NCBI GenBank assembly: GCA_035276475.1
Contig: DATELQ010000033.1
Location: forward strand, 1-64,000
Reading direction: 5' to 3'
DNA: 64,000 bases
Source of the DNA: DATDFB01 sp035276475
Lineage (GTDB): Bacteria > Acidobacteriota > Thermoanaerobaculia > Gp7-AA8
Shown here: one piece after another, positions 19,113 through 28,687 of the stretch
Position numbering within the stretch: position 1 is the stretch's first letter
Layout: each line of letters starts with the position of its first letter
The notes under the pieces: generated by a model
Told to the model about the DNA's origin: nothing
The model's database searches: none
Seen by the model: only the letters and a program-made list of their open reading frames with translations
Program-made: the position numbers and the translations under genes

Positions 19113-21677
19113 ATGGCGAAGGTGGGAAGTATGACAAGACAGCGAATCGTACTGATGGCAGGAGTGCTCCTGTTGAGCGCGGGCGCATCGAGTGCCTCGT
19201 GGAGGCACAAGACGGATCAGCCGGCCGCGGCGCCCGTCCCGGCAGGCATGACCCTGACGGCGATCGAATTCGAGTCCGCCCCCACCGCGCACCTCCTCCT
19301 CCGCACCAGCGGAACGCCTGCGTACACCTCGTACAGCCCGGCTCCCGACACGTTCGTGATCGATCTCTCCAACGCTGCCAAGGCGCCGTCGCTCACGCTT
19401 CCCGCCGCCGTCCCCGGCGTCTCCTCGGTGACCGCCGAAGAAGTGACGGAGATGGGCGCGCGCCTCACGCGCGTGACCATGCATCTGGCCCAGGCGGCGA
19501 CGCTGCAGGCCGTCGCGGACGATCACGCGGTTTCCGTTACGCTTCCGGCGAAGGAAGAGCCGCTGCCGGCGGTGAAGGCCGTGGCCGAGCCACTTGTCGA
19601 GCCGGCGGTCGAGACGCCGAAAGCGGAGCCGGTCGCCGAGGCGGTGAAGCCGCCGATCGAAGAGCCGGTCGTCAAAGCGGAAGCGATTCCGGCTGCGAAA
19701 GCGAAGACACTGAAGAACGTGGCGATGTTCGGCGCCGCCGTGCAGCTCACGGCCGACGGCGACCTCGCTTACAACGCCTTCAACCTCGAGAAGCCGACGC
19801 GCCTCGTCATCGATCTCACCGGCGTCACCGACAAGGTGGCCAAGGGCATCGTCAACGTCGGCGGGCCGCTCGTGCAGAAGATCCGCGTCGCGCAGTTCAA
19901 GGGCGGGGCGGAGCCGGTCACGCGCGTCGTGCTCGACCTCGCCGCGAAGAGCCAGTATCGGGTCACGAAGGACGGCGACCGCCTCTTCGTCACGTTCGGC
20001 GAGAACAACGTCGCGGCCGCGGAGTCGCCGAAGGCCGAGCCGAAGCCCGAGACGCCGAAGCCGGTCGAAGTCAAGAAAGCCGAAGTGACGCCGCCGCCCG
20101 CAACGGCGCCCGCGCCATCCAAGCCCGCGGAGCTGACCGCGCAGGTTCCGGTCATCGCCGAGCCGGTGCCGGAGAAGGCGCCGGAGCAGAAGGCCGAGTG
20201 GAAGATGCCGGAGAAGCGCGCTACGGGCGTGATCCGCGCGCCGAAGCAGACGACCGCGCCGAAGCCGGCCACGAAGAAGACCGCAACGCCCGTGACCGTG
20301 CCGCCGCCGCAACCGGTGCAGCCGACCGAGGACGTCTTCACCGACGCGCCGCAGGGGCTGCCGACGCTCGGCTCGACGCCGCAGCCCGGCAACCTGCAGC
20401 AGGGGCAGGCGCTGCAGACGCTCAGCACCGCCGCCGCCGGCGGGCGCACGCTGACGGCCGGTGAGAAGGTCTACACCGGCGAGCCGATCTCGCTGAACCT
20501 CAAGGACGCCGATCTCAAGGACGTGATCCGCACGTTCGCGAATCTGACGGGACTCAACATCGCCGTCGATCCGGGCGTGGGCGGCTCCGTGACCGTCGAT
20601 TTCAACGACGTGCCGTGGGACCAGGCGCTCGACATCATCCTGCGCCAGAACAACCTCGGCTACGTGCTCGAGGGGAACGTCATGCGCGTCGGCACGCTCA
20701 CGCGTCTCGCCGAAGAAGCGGCCGCCACGCGCAAACTCGCCGAGGAAGGGCGGCTGAACGTGCCGCTGCGCACCGTCAGCTACAAGCTCTCCTACGCGCG
20801 CGCCGGCGACGTGGCCGTGCTGCTGGCCGGCGTGGCGTCGTCGCGCGCCAAGATCATCATCGACACGCGCACCAATCAGCTCATCATCAGCGAGATCCCG
20901 AGCTACCTCGAGACCATGCGCGCGCTCATCGACTCCGTCGACGTGCCGACGCGGCAGGTCATCATCGAGGCCCGCATCGTCGAGACCACGAAGACGTTCC
21001 TCCAGCAGTACGGCTTCCAGTGGGGCTTCCGGAGCTCGCTCGATCCGTCGCTCGGCACCGGCACGGGGCTGGTGTTCCCGAACCGCGTCGACGTCGTCGG
21101 CGGCCCGTTCGACTTCGGCCCCGGCAATCCGGTGCTGACGTTCCACATGGGCAACGTCCTCGGCACGTTCAACCTCGACCTCGAGCTCAACGCCTCGGAG
21201 TCCGAAGGCCTCGTGCGCGTCGTCTCCGCGCCGCGCGTGCAGACGCAGGACAACGTCTCCGCCGAGATCCAGAGCGGCTTCCAGATCCCGTATCAGACGC
21301 GCGTGAACTTCACCACGACCGTCGCCTACGTCGACGCCACGCTGCGCCTGTCGGTGACGCCGCAGATCACCGAGTCGGGCACGATCATCATGGACATCAA
21401 CGTCCAGAAGAACGAGCCGGCCACCGGTCTCGCGGTCGAGGGCGGCGCCGGTACGCCGCTGTCGACGCGCACCGCGCACACGAAGCTGATGGTTCGCGAC
21501 GGCGGCACGGCCGTCATCGCCGGCATCTATCAGACGAAGGAAAACAGCGCCCAGACGAGGATGCCGTTCCTGCATCAGATCCCCATCATCGGAAACCTGT
21601 TCAAGACCCATAACGTGACGTCGTCGCACGACGAGTTGATGATCTTCATTACGCCGCGCATCGTGCGGTCGCTGTAG
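19113..21677 (+). CDS. pilQ: Type IV pilus secretin PilQ
   Basis: This 854-residue outer-membrane secretin forms the pilus pore. After a signal-like segment (IVLMAGVLLLSAGASSAS) come two AMIN domains, near residues 45-130 and 205-285, that bind peptidoglycan. A long Pro/Lys/Glu-rich linker follows, then the STN/N0 domain (PISLNLKDADLKDVIRTFA), an N1-type domain (VPLRTVSYKLSYARAGDVAVLL) and the secretin core ending in IPIIGNLFK and LMIFITPRIV. I chose the ATG at 19113 because GGGAGGG lies 7 bases before it; the ATG at 19131 is an alternative. Confidence 0.94.
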   Translation: MAKVGSMTRQRIVLMAGVLLLSAGASSASWRHKTDQPAAAPVPAGMTLTAIEFESAPTAHLLLRTSGTPAYTSYSPAPDTFVIDLSNAAKAPSLTLPAAVPGVSSVTAEEVTEMGARLTRVTMHLAQAATLQAVADDHAVSVTLPAKEEPLPAVKAVAEPLVEPAVETPKAEPVAEAVKPPIEEPVVKAEAIPAAKAKTLKNVAMFGAAVQLTADGDLAYNAFNLEKPTRLVIDLTGVTDKVAKGIVNVGGPLVQKIRVAQFKGGAEPVTRVVLDLAAKSQYRVTKDGDRLFVTFGENNVAAAESPKAEPKPETPKPVEVKKAEVTPPPATAPAPSKPAELTAQVPVIAEPVPEKAPEQKAEWKMPEKRATGVIRAPKQTTAPKPATKKTATPVTVPPPQPVQPTEDVFTDAPQGLPTLGSTPQPGNLQQGQALQTLSTAAAGGRTLTAGEKVYTGEPISLNLKDADLKDVIRTFANLTGLNIAVDPGVGGSVTVDFNDVPWDQALDIILRQNNLGYVLEGNVMRVGTLTRLAEEAAATRKLAEEGRLNVPLRTVSYKLSYARAGDVAVLLAGVASSRAKIIIDTRTNQLIISEIPSYLETMRALIDSVDVPTRQVIIEARIVETTKTFLQQYGFQWGFRSSLDPSLGTGTGLVFPNRVDVVGGPFDFGPGNPVLTFHMGNVLGTFNLDLELNASESEGLVRVVSAPRVQTQDNVSAEIQSGFQIPYQTRVNFTTTVAYVDATLRLSVTPQITESGTIIMDINVQKNEPATGLAVEGGAGTPLSTRTAHTKLMVRDGGTAVIAGIYQTKENSAQTRMPFLHQIPIIGNLFKTHNVTSSHDELMIFITPRIVRSL

Positions 21678-21691
21678 CGAGGGAGGGTGGT

Positions 21692-22276
21692 ATGACCGGA
21701 AAAATCGGATCGATAGCAGTGGCGGCGTTGACCGCAGCGGCGCTGCTCTCGTGCAAGGAGAGCAACCGCCAGGGCGCGCCGGTGACGCTCGTGGTCTCGA
21801 CGACGCAGAACCTGCAGCGCATCGACCTCCAGCCGGGCGCGCTGAACTGCGATCAGAACGTGGGGACGGTGAACATCAGGAACATCGTGGTGCAGAACAC
21901 CCGCCCGAGCGACAACCTCCCCACGAACTCGACGCTCGACGACGTGAAGATCACGTCGTACAGCATCTCCTACCGCCGCACCGACGGCGGCACGAGCGTG
22001 CCGAATTCGTTCTCGCGCTCGATCTCCCTCGTCGTGCCGGTGAACGGCAACGGGAACCTCGGCACGTTCCTGGTCCTGCAGACCGACGCGCTGACCCAGG
22101 CGCCGTTCGCCGCGCTCCTGCCGCAGAACGGCGGCCGCGATCCGCAGACCGGACGGCCGGTGGTGCAGATGGACATTACGTTGACGGTTTTCGGCGAGAC
22201 GCTGGCAGGCGAGCGCGTGTCGGGATCGACGCGCATCCCCCTCGACTTCTGCTACGCCTGCCAGGGCTGCGCATAG
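21692..22276 (+). CDS. Secreted lipoprotein of unknown function after pilQ
   Basis: This 194-residue protein has a lipoprotein signal with lipobox ALLSCKES. The rest is beta-rich, with a cysteine in GALNCDQNV and a terminal FCYACQGCA cluster that could form disulfides. I do not recognise a domain. It starts 14 bases after pilQ in the same direction and precedes a second lipoprotein by 10 bases, so it is very likely transcribed with the pilus genes. A surface role connected with pili is possible by context only. Confidence 0.75.
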   Translation: MTGKIGSIAVAALTAAALLSCKESNRQGAPVTLVVSTTQNLQRIDLQPGALNCDQNVGTVNIRNIVVQNTRPSDNLPTNSTLDDVKITSYSISYRRTDGGTSVPNSFSRSISLVVPVNGNGNLGTFLVLQTDALTQAPFAALLPQNGGRDPQTGRPVVQMDITLTVFGETLAGERVSGSTRIPLDFCYACQGCA

Positions 22277-22286
22277 GAGCTCTCTC

Positions 22287-24350
22287 ATGAACAAAAAGAC
22301 GCTGCGCATCCTGATGATCCTCGTGGCCGGCACGCTGGCCATGGCCGGCTGCAAGAGCGAGTCTTCGCCGACCGCGCCGCCGACGACGTCGACCACGCCG
22401 CCGGGCGGCGTGACGCCGCCGACGAGCGCCACGATCGTCCTCAACGTCTCGCCGAGCAACTCCGTGCTCGTCAGCTCGACCGTGACGGTGACGGCCACGG
22501 TGACGCAGAACGGCACGGCCGTCACCGACGGCACCGCGGTGCAGTTCACCGCCAGCAACGGCACGTTCGCCGACACGGGCACGAACACGACCATCCGCAC
22601 GACCACGGGCGGCGTGGCCACGGCCAAGCTCAGCTCCTCGACGGCCGGCAACGTCACCATCACCGCGACGGTGAACAACGTCCAGAAGACGACGACGGTG
22701 ACGTTCACGACGGCGCCGACGACGCCCGTGCCGCCGAGCACCGCGCCGACGATTACGTCGGTCTGCGTGCAGACCGGCTCGACCTGCACGACGCCCGCGA
22801 CCGGCATTCCCGCCGGCGGGCAGCAGGTCATCATCAACGGGACGAACTTCCGCCAGCCGGTGCGCGTCCTCTTTGATCCGGGCAACGGCGCTCCGGCGAA
22901 GGAGGCCTTCGTGGTTTCGGTGTCGGCGACGCAGATCGTCGTCGTGGCGCCGCCGTTCGACGTCGGGACGGGGCAGAACCTGCCGGTGACGATCACGGTC
23001 TTCGACGAGGCCGGGACGCCGAACGAGCAGAAGGTCTCGGCGCAGAACGCCTTCACGTATCAGCTGGCCATCCTGACTCCGACGGTGCGCACGCTGACGC
23101 CGACGTCCGGACCGATCGACGGCGGCACGCGCGTCTCGATCTTCGGCGACGGCTTCCAGGCCCCGGCGCAGGTCTTCTTCAACTCCGCCGAGGCCCAGGT
23201 CATCAAGGTCACGTTCAACGAGATCGTGGTCATGTCGCCGACGGCGCGCGATACGACGCCGAACGGCTCCGGCACGGTGACGGGTCCGGTGGACATCAAG
23301 GTCCGCAACGTCAACTCCGGCACGGAAGCGACGTTCCCGGCGGGGTTCCGCTACATCGCCAAGATGCAGATCACGGCGGTGAATCCTGTGGTCGGCAGCG
23401 CCTTGGGCGGCACGGACGTGACGATCGACGGCGTCGGCTTCAACGATCCGCTGACCGTCGACATCGCCGGCGTCCGCGCGCAGGTGATCCGCGTCAGCGG
23501 CACGGAGATCGTGGCCAGGGCGGCCCGTCTGGCCAGTCCGTGCACGGGCATCACCGGTCCGATCATCGTCACGAACGTCGACAACGGCGACACGGCGACG
23601 TCCGTGACTCCGCAGACGTTCTCGTACGTCGGCGTCTCGCCGTTGATCACGAGCGTGCCCGGGGGCGCGACGACTGTCGGTAGCTCGATGTCGATCTCCG
23701 TCACCAATCCGGGCGTCGGACCGCTCGGCACCGCCCTCGTCTCGTTCACAGTCGACGACAAGACGGCGACAGCGACGCCGCAGCAGATCTCGAATCCCAC
23801 CGGCCCGGTGCCGTTCAGCGTCATCGTGCCGGAGATCCCCATCGGCGAGTTCCCGAACAACGTCCCCTGCGGTCCCGGCAACATCGGGCTGCAGCACGGA
23901 AACCTGACGGTTCCGGTGATCTTCACGAATACGACGACGAACTGCCCCTCGGCCCCGGCGCTGGTGCAGGTCGCGCCGAGAGCCGCGGACAATCCATGCG
24001 TGATCCCGCCGCCGCCGTCGGCGACCGTCACAGCGCCGGCAAGCGGCTGTGCCAACGCCGGCAGCGTCGTCGCCGCGGGAGCAGCCACCGGAACGGCCAC
24101 GATCACGATCACGAATACCGGCGGACAGACGCTGAACATCGGCGCGAATCCGCTCATCGGCGGCGCGAACGGCGGCGATTTCTCCATCGCGCCGACGACT
24201 GCGCGGACCGTGGCGCCGGGCGCTTCGGTGTCGTACACGATCACGTTCGATCCGTCCGCTCCGGGGGCGCGCAACGGCTCGGTCACGTTCACGACGAACG
24301 ATCCGAATAACGCAAACGTCGCGGTCTGTCTGACCGGTACCGGCACGTAG
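22287..24350 (+). CDS. Large lipoprotein with Ig-like and IPT/TIG domains
   Basis: This 687-residue protein has lipobox LAMAGCKSE and a Pro/Thr linker, then a bacterial Ig-like domain (about residues 48-145: SATIVLNVSPSNSVLVSSTVT). Three IPT/TIG modules follow, beginning near residues 155, 265 and 360 (GQQVIINGTNF, GGTRVSIFGDGF and GGTDVTIDGVGF). An ASH/choice-of-anchor-D type domain is at the C-terminus (ITITNTGGQTLNIG...FTTNDPNN). Such modules mediate adhesion or binding at the cell surface. It closes the pil transcript before the terminator at 24374. Confidence 0.82.
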   Translation: MNKKTLRILMILVAGTLAMAGCKSESSPTAPPTTSTTPPGGVTPPTSATIVLNVSPSNSVLVSSTVTVTATVTQNGTAVTDGTAVQFTASNGTFADTGTNTTIRTTTGGVATAKLSSSTAGNVTITATVNNVQKTTTVTFTTAPTTPVPPSTAPTITSVCVQTGSTCTTPATGIPAGGQQVIINGTNFRQPVRVLFDPGNGAPAKEAFVVSVSATQIVVVAPPFDVGTGQNLPVTITVFDEAGTPNEQKVSAQNAFTYQLAILTPTVRTLTPTSGPIDGGTRVSIFGDGFQAPAQVFFNSAEAQVIKVTFNEIVVMSPTARDTTPNGSGTVTGPVDIKVRNVNSGTEATFPAGFRYIAKMQITAVNPVVGSALGGTDVTIDGVGFNDPLTVDIAGVRAQVIRVSGTEIVARAARLASPCTGITGPIIVTNVDNGDTATSVTPQTFSYVGVSPLITSVPGGATTVGSSMSISVTNPGVGPLGTALVSFTVDDKTATATPQQISNPTGPVPFSVIVPEIPIGEFPNNVPCGPGNIGLQHGNLTVPVIFTNTTTNCPSAPALVQVAPRAADNPCVIPPPPSATVTAPASGCANAGSVVAAGAATGTATITITNTGGQTLNIGANPLIGGANGGDFSIAPTTARTVAPGASVSYTITFDPSAPGARNGSVTFTTNDPNNANVAVCLTGTGT

Positions 24351-24373
24351 TCAAAACAAGACCATCGACCAGA

Positions 24374-24403
24374 CGAGCCGCCCCTTCGGGGGCGGTTCGT
24401 TTC
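24374..24403 (+). terminator. Rho-independent terminator after the pil operon
   Basis: An 11-bp stem (24374-24384 with 24389-24399, one G-U pair) closes a UUCG tetraloop and is followed by a short T-run. This is the clearest classical terminator in the window. It lies 24 bases after the IPT lipoprotein stop. Confidence 0.8.
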
Positions 24404-24426
24404 TGGGGATAGAATTCAGCGCGGCA

Positions 24427-25395
24427 ATGGCAGCTCCGGCAAGCACCCCGAAAATCGAAGAGCTTCGGTTCCGCCTGAAAACGGATCCGAAGAGCCGGCT
24501 TTTCTATCCACTCGCCGAGGAGCTGCGGAAGGTGGGCAGAGGCGCCGACGCCGAGCAGGTGCTGCGCACCGGGCTCGTTCATCATCCGGCGTATCTCTCC
24601 GCCTGGGTGTCGCTCGGCCGCGTGGCACGCGAGCAGGGGAAGAACGACGACGCCATCGAGGCGCTGACGAGGGCGCTGCAGATCGATCCCGGCAACGTGG
24701 TGGCCGCGCGCCTTCTCGCCGACAGCTATCTCTCCTCGGGGGAAAAAGTCGAAGCGATCAAGAAGTACAAGCTCGTGCACGCGCTGATGCCCGCCGACAG
24801 CGAAGTGGAGTCGGTGATCGAGCAGCTGGAGCGCGAGCTGAATCCGATCGTTCCTGCGCCGATCGCTGTGGAGCCGGAACCGGAACCGGAACCTGAGCCC
24901 GAACCCGAGCCCGAACCCGAGCCCGAACCCGAGCCCGAACCGTCCCCCTTCGTCGAAGAACCGCCGTCGTCCGCCGAGGAAGCGATCCTCACCGCCGATG
25001 CGGAGCCGATGCTCGCCGAGCACGAGGAGAGCCCGTTCGAGGAGCCGGTCGAAGACTTCACCGCTGCGGCGATCGAAGTCGAAGCGCCCCTCGGCATCCA
25101 CATCGAAGAGGCGCCGCTCGCCGCGGAGACGCCGACGCCGTGGGACGACGAGCCGGTCGCCGAAGTCTTTGAACCGGCGGAGCCGACCGAGACCGCGACG
25201 ATGGCCGATCTCTACGCGCGCCAGGGGCTCACGGACGACGCGCGCCGCATCTACGAGTCGATTCTGCAGCGCGATCCCGGCAACGACGCGGTCCGCGCCA
25301 AGATCGCCGAGCTCGTGCCTCTCCCCCAAAAGAAAAAAGCCCGCCTCGAAGAATGGCTCAAGAAGGTCGGCCGCCGCGAGGTGAGCCATGTTTAA
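24427..25395 (+). CDS. TPR protein with Glu-Pro repeat linker
   Basis: This 322-residue cytoplasmic protein has two to three TPR-like helical pairs in residues 8-140 (SRLFYPLAEELRKVGRGADAE, AYLSAWVSLGRVAREQG, VVAARLLADSYLSSG). A run of 12 Glu-Pro pairs and an acidic linker follow, then a final TPR-like unit (MADLYARQGLTDDARRIYES). A TAGAAT at 24410 may be its -10 box. The stop overlaps the start of the roadblock gene. A scaffold role is inferred from the domains; the partner is unknown. Confidence 0.82.
   Translation: MAAPASTPKIEELRFRLKTDPKSRLFYPLAEELRKVGRGADAEQVLRTGLVHHPAYLSAWVSLGRVAREQGKNDDAIEALTRALQIDPGNVVAARLLADSYLSSGEKVEAIKKYKLVHALMPADSEVESVIEQLERELNPIVPAPIAVEPEPEPEPEPEPEPEPEPEPEPEPSPFVEEPPSSAEEAILTADAEPMLAEHEESPFEEPVEDFTAAAIEVEAPLGIHIEEAPLAAETPTPWDDEPVAEVFEPAEPTETATMADLYARQGLTDDARRIYESILQRDPGNDAVRAKIAELVPLPQKKKARLEEWLKKVGRREVSHV
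24871..24942 (+). repeat. Glu-Pro codon repeat
   Basis: Twelve tandem GAR-CCN pairs encode the EP run inside the TPR protein. The repeat unit alternates GAGCCC, GAACCC and GAACCG, so length variation by slippage is possible. Confidence 0.8.
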
Positions 25396-25741
25396 GCAGG
25401 TGCTCCAGGGCATCCGCGACCGCGTCGATGGGGCGCTCGCCGTCAGCCTGATCGGCCTCGACGGGATCTCCGTCGAATCGCTCAAGTCCGACTCCGTGCC
25501 GCTCGACGTCATGGGCGCGGAGTTCGGCGGCTTCGTGAAGTCGGTCCGCCTTTCGAATACCGATCTCGATACCGGCGACGTGCTGCAGTTCGCGCTCGTC
25601 ACCGAGAAATACATCACGTTCCTCTCGGCGATTACGCCCGAGTACTACGTCCTCCTGGTCATGCGTCCCGACGGCAACTACGGGCGGGCGCGGTTCGAGC
25701 TGGAAAAGGCGAAGCATCTGCTTCGAGACGAGCTGGTCTGA
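25388..25741 (+). CDS. Roadblock/LC7-domain protein
   Basis: This 117-residue protein has the roadblock pattern: an N-terminal helix, then ALAVSLIGLDGISVES, a central LSNTDLDTGDVLQFALVTEKYITFLSAI beta pair and YYVLLVMRPDGNYGRARFELEKA at the end. In bacteria such proteins (for example MglB) act with small Ras-like GTPases or as scaffolds in polarity and motility. It overlaps the TPR gene by 8 bases and precedes accB by 9, an unexpected link between a scaffold pair and fatty-acid synthesis. Confidence 0.78.
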   Translation: MFKQVLQGIRDRVDGALAVSLIGLDGISVESLKSDSVPLDVMGAEFGGFVKSVRLSNTDLDTGDVLQFALVTEKYITFLSAITPEYYVLLVMRPDGNYGRARFELEKAKHLLRDELV

Positions 25742-25750
25742 GGTAGCGAT

Positions 25751-26245
<495 letters not shown>

Positions 26246-26252
26246 CCGGACG

Positions 26253-27587
26253 ATGATCTCGAAAATCCTGATCGCCAACCGCGGCGAGATCGCCCTGCGG
26301 GTCATCCTCGCGTGCAAGGAGATGGGGATCAAGACGGTGGCCGTGCACTCGGAGGCCGACCGCGACGCGCTGCACGTCCGCTACGCCGACGAGGACGTCT
26401 GCATCGGCCCCGCCGTCTCGCGCCAGAGCTACCTCAGCATCTCCTCGATCATCGCCGCCGCCGAGATCACCGGCGCCGACGCGATTCATCCCGGCTATGG
26501 GTTCCTCGCGGAGAACGCGCACTTCGCCGAGATCGCCGGCGAGTGCCGCCTGACGTTCATCGGCCCGTCGCCCGAGGCGATTCGCATGATGGGGAACAAG
26601 GCCCAGGCGCGCGAGACGGCCAAGAACGCCGGCGTGCCGATTCTCCCCGGCAGCGACGGCCCGGTGAAGACGTTCATGGACGCGCAGGACGTGGCCCGCG
26701 AGATCGGCTTTCCGGTGATTCTCAAGGCGTCCGCGGGCGGCGGCGGGCGAGGGATGCGCATCTGCGGCAATGAAGGCGATCTGCAGAGCGCGTTCGAAGC
26801 GGCCCGCAGCGAGGCGGAGCGCGCGTTCGGCTCGGCCGACGTCTATATCGAGAAGTACCTGGAGCGCCCGCGCCACATCGAGATTCAGGTGTTCGGCGAT
26901 ACGCAGGGCCGCGTGGTGGCCCTCGGTGAGCGCGATTGCTCGATCCAGCGCCGCCACCAGAAGCTGATCGAGGAGTCGCCCTCGCCGGCGATGACGCCGG
27001 AGATCCGCGCGCAGATGAACGAGGCGGCGGTGAAGCTCTGCCAGGCGGTGAATTACGTGAACGCGGGGACGATCGAGTTTCTCTTCCAGGACGGCCGCTT
27101 CTATTTCATGGAGATGAATACGCGCATCCAGGTGGAGCACGCGGTGACGGAGGAGGTGACGGGGATCGACCTGGTGAAGGAGCAGATCCGCGTGGCCTCG
27201 GGGGAGCCGCTCTCGGTGCCGCACGGCGACTTCCGCCTGCGCGGCCACGCCATCGAATTCCGCATCAACGCCGAGGATCCGCGGACGTTCGCGCCGAACC
27301 CCGGCAAGATCCGCGAGTTTCACGTACCCGGCGGCCCGGGCGTGCGCATCGATACGGCCGCGTACCGCGACTACGTGGTGCCGCCGCACTACGACTCGCT
27401 GATCGCGAAGCTGGTGGTGCGCGGAAAGGACCGCGCCGAGGCCATCGCCCGCGGCCGCCGCGCCCTGGAGCTCTTTATCGTGGAGGGGGTGAAGACCTCG
27501 ATCCCCCTGCACCGCGCGATTTGCGACGACCCGCGGTTCATCAGCGGCGACTTCTCGACGCGATTCATGGAATCGTTCAGCTGGTGA
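26253..27587 (+). CDS. accC: Biotin carboxylase subunit of acetyl-CoA carboxylase
   Basis: This 444-residue ATP-grasp enzyme carboxylates the biotin of AccB. It has KILIANRGEIALRV at the start, HPGYGFLAEN, the ATP glycine loop KASAGGGGRGMRI, the RDCSIQRRHQKL bicarbonate/ATP region, and MEMNTRIQVEHAVTE. Length and order match AccC. It follows accB by 7 bases. The accA/D transferase genes are not in this window. Confidence 0.96.
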   Translation: MISKILIANRGEIALRVILACKEMGIKTVAVHSEADRDALHVRYADEDVCIGPAVSRQSYLSISSIIAAAEITGADAIHPGYGFLAENAHFAEIAGECRLTFIGPSPEAIRMMGNKAQARETAKNAGVPILPGSDGPVKTFMDAQDVAREIGFPVILKASAGGGGRGMRICGNEGDLQSAFEAARSEAERAFGSADVYIEKYLERPRHIEIQVFGDTQGRVVALGERDCSIQRRHQKLIEESPSPAMTPEIRAQMNEAAVKLCQAVNYVNAGTIEFLFQDGRFYFMEMNTRIQVEHAVTEEVTGIDLVKEQIRVASGEPLSVPHGDFRLRGHAIEFRINAEDPRTFAPNPGKIREFHVPGGPGVRIDTAAYRDYVVPPHYDSLIAKLVVRGKDRAEAIARGRRALELFIVEGVKTSIPLHRAICDDPRFISGDFSTRFMESFSW

Positions 27588-27829
27588 TGTCCATGGACGT
27601 TTAAACGCGCCGTCCGCACGCGGTCACAGCGTCCATGGACGCTCGAATGTCCCTCACTCCCGCCCGCAGCAACGTCCATGGACGTTCGAATGCGCCGGTT
27701 TCACGCAATCACGCGACGCGCGAACATTAAATGTGTGGCCGTGACGTGAATCGCAACGTCCATGGACGTTTGAATGTGCTCGGGGCACACATAAAAGCGA
27801 TCCATGGACGTTTAAATGCATCCTGACTT
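27588..27829. repeat. Phased palindromic array, six units at 42-bp pitch
   Basis: The palindrome AACGTCCATGGACGTT or a close variant has its TCCATGGA core at 27590, 27632, 27675, 27759 and 27801. The steps are 42, 43, 84 and 42. A sixth, degenerate unit sits at the expected place near 27716, recognisable by its TTAAATG tail, so the pitch is 42 throughout apart from one extra base. The intervening 20 or so bases are unrelated to each other. The array starts at the base after the accC stop and ends about 50 bases before the next gene. I see no other gene in 27588-27880. Confidence 0.85.
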
Positions 27830-27880
27830 TGGAAAAGAAAGAAGGTGCGTCGGTCTTTACCACGATGAAGGAGGTTCGAA

Positions 27881-28675
27881 ATGCACATCCTCTTCGATGC
27901 GATGGGCGTCCAGGTCCAAGTGCAGGAGGCGACCGACGATCGCTTGACCACGTGGTGGGGATCGCTGATGGATCTCGGCTACACGACTTCAATCAGTGAT
28001 TACAAACAGCCGCTCGTTTCCATCAAGCCGCCGTCATCGCAATTGGACGGCGTCGACGTTCTCGTCATTCTGACGCGGCAATGGATCCACGAGACGAACA
28101 TTCCGAAGGACACCTGTTTCAGCTTCACGCGTTTCGGCCTGCAGGTCGCGGAGCTCGCCGGAATCCAGAGCTGGGTGCAGAACGGCGGAGGCCTTCTGCT
28201 GTTCACCAATCATTCCTACACGACCGCGGAGGGAGGGCCGTATTTTCCGGTCCACGACATCCAGCTCGCAGGCGCGTTCGGGATCTCGCTCCACTTCACG
28301 TACTTCAATCCGCCGGCCGGCGCGGCCACGCTCAGCATGACGCCGAATCCGAATGCGCCACCGGAGCTGATCGACGGCGTCGCGACCGTGGAGGCGTGGG
28401 ATTCCGGCGGCATCGTGCCGTTCAACGGCAGCAGTACTTACGGTACGGTCATCTTTCCGCTGCCGGCTGGCGCTACGGACGACGGCGGGCTCGGATACAG
28501 CCCGGTGGATCACGCTTTCGGCGTTCTCTATCAGTATGGCAAAGGAAGGATCATCGTCCTCGGCCATTCCGGAATCGCAGGCAATAAGGGCACGCCATTT
28601 CCGTCCCCCGGTCAAATCGGTGCTGCCGACAACCTCCGATTCCTGAACAACTGCGTCAAGTTTCTCGGCAGCTGA
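27881..28675 (+). CDS. Unknown protein, possible class I GATase-like (ThuA-type) fold
   Basis: The 264-residue protein has no signal peptide. It begins MHILFDAMGVQVQVQEAT and contains LDGVDVLVILTRQW and IQSWVQNGGGLLLFTNHS, the strand-turn-helix pattern seen in ThuA- and DUF4350-like glutamine-amidotransferase-fold proteins. The usual catalytic Cys/His pair is not evident. Codon 1 follows GGAGG by 6 bases. It stands alone behind the phased array and converges on the esterase with a 12-base gap. Function cannot be assigned. Confidence 0.6.
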   Translation: MHILFDAMGVQVQVQEATDDRLTTWWGSLMDLGYTTSISDYKQPLVSIKPPSSQLDGVDVLVILTRQWIHETNIPKDTCFSFTRFGLQVAELAGIQSWVQNGGGLLLFTNHSYTTAEGGPYFPVHDIQLAGAFGISLHFTYFNPPAGAATLSMTPNPNAPPELIDGVATVEAWDSGGIVPFNGSSTYGTVIFPLPAGATDDGGLGYSPVDHAFGVLYQYGKGRIIVLGHSGIAGNKGTPFPSPGQIGAADNLRFLNNCVKFLGS

Positions 28676-28687
28676 CCTTGCGCCCGT

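Noticed and set aside
25388..25741. Roadblock gene as evidence for an MglAB polarity module
   Set aside because: No Ras-like GTPase gene is nearby, so only the domain call is kept.
27588..27829. Possible CRISPR array
   Set aside because: Repeats are palindromic and variable, spacers are about 20 bases, there are only six units and no cas genes are nearby. A phased repeat array fits better.
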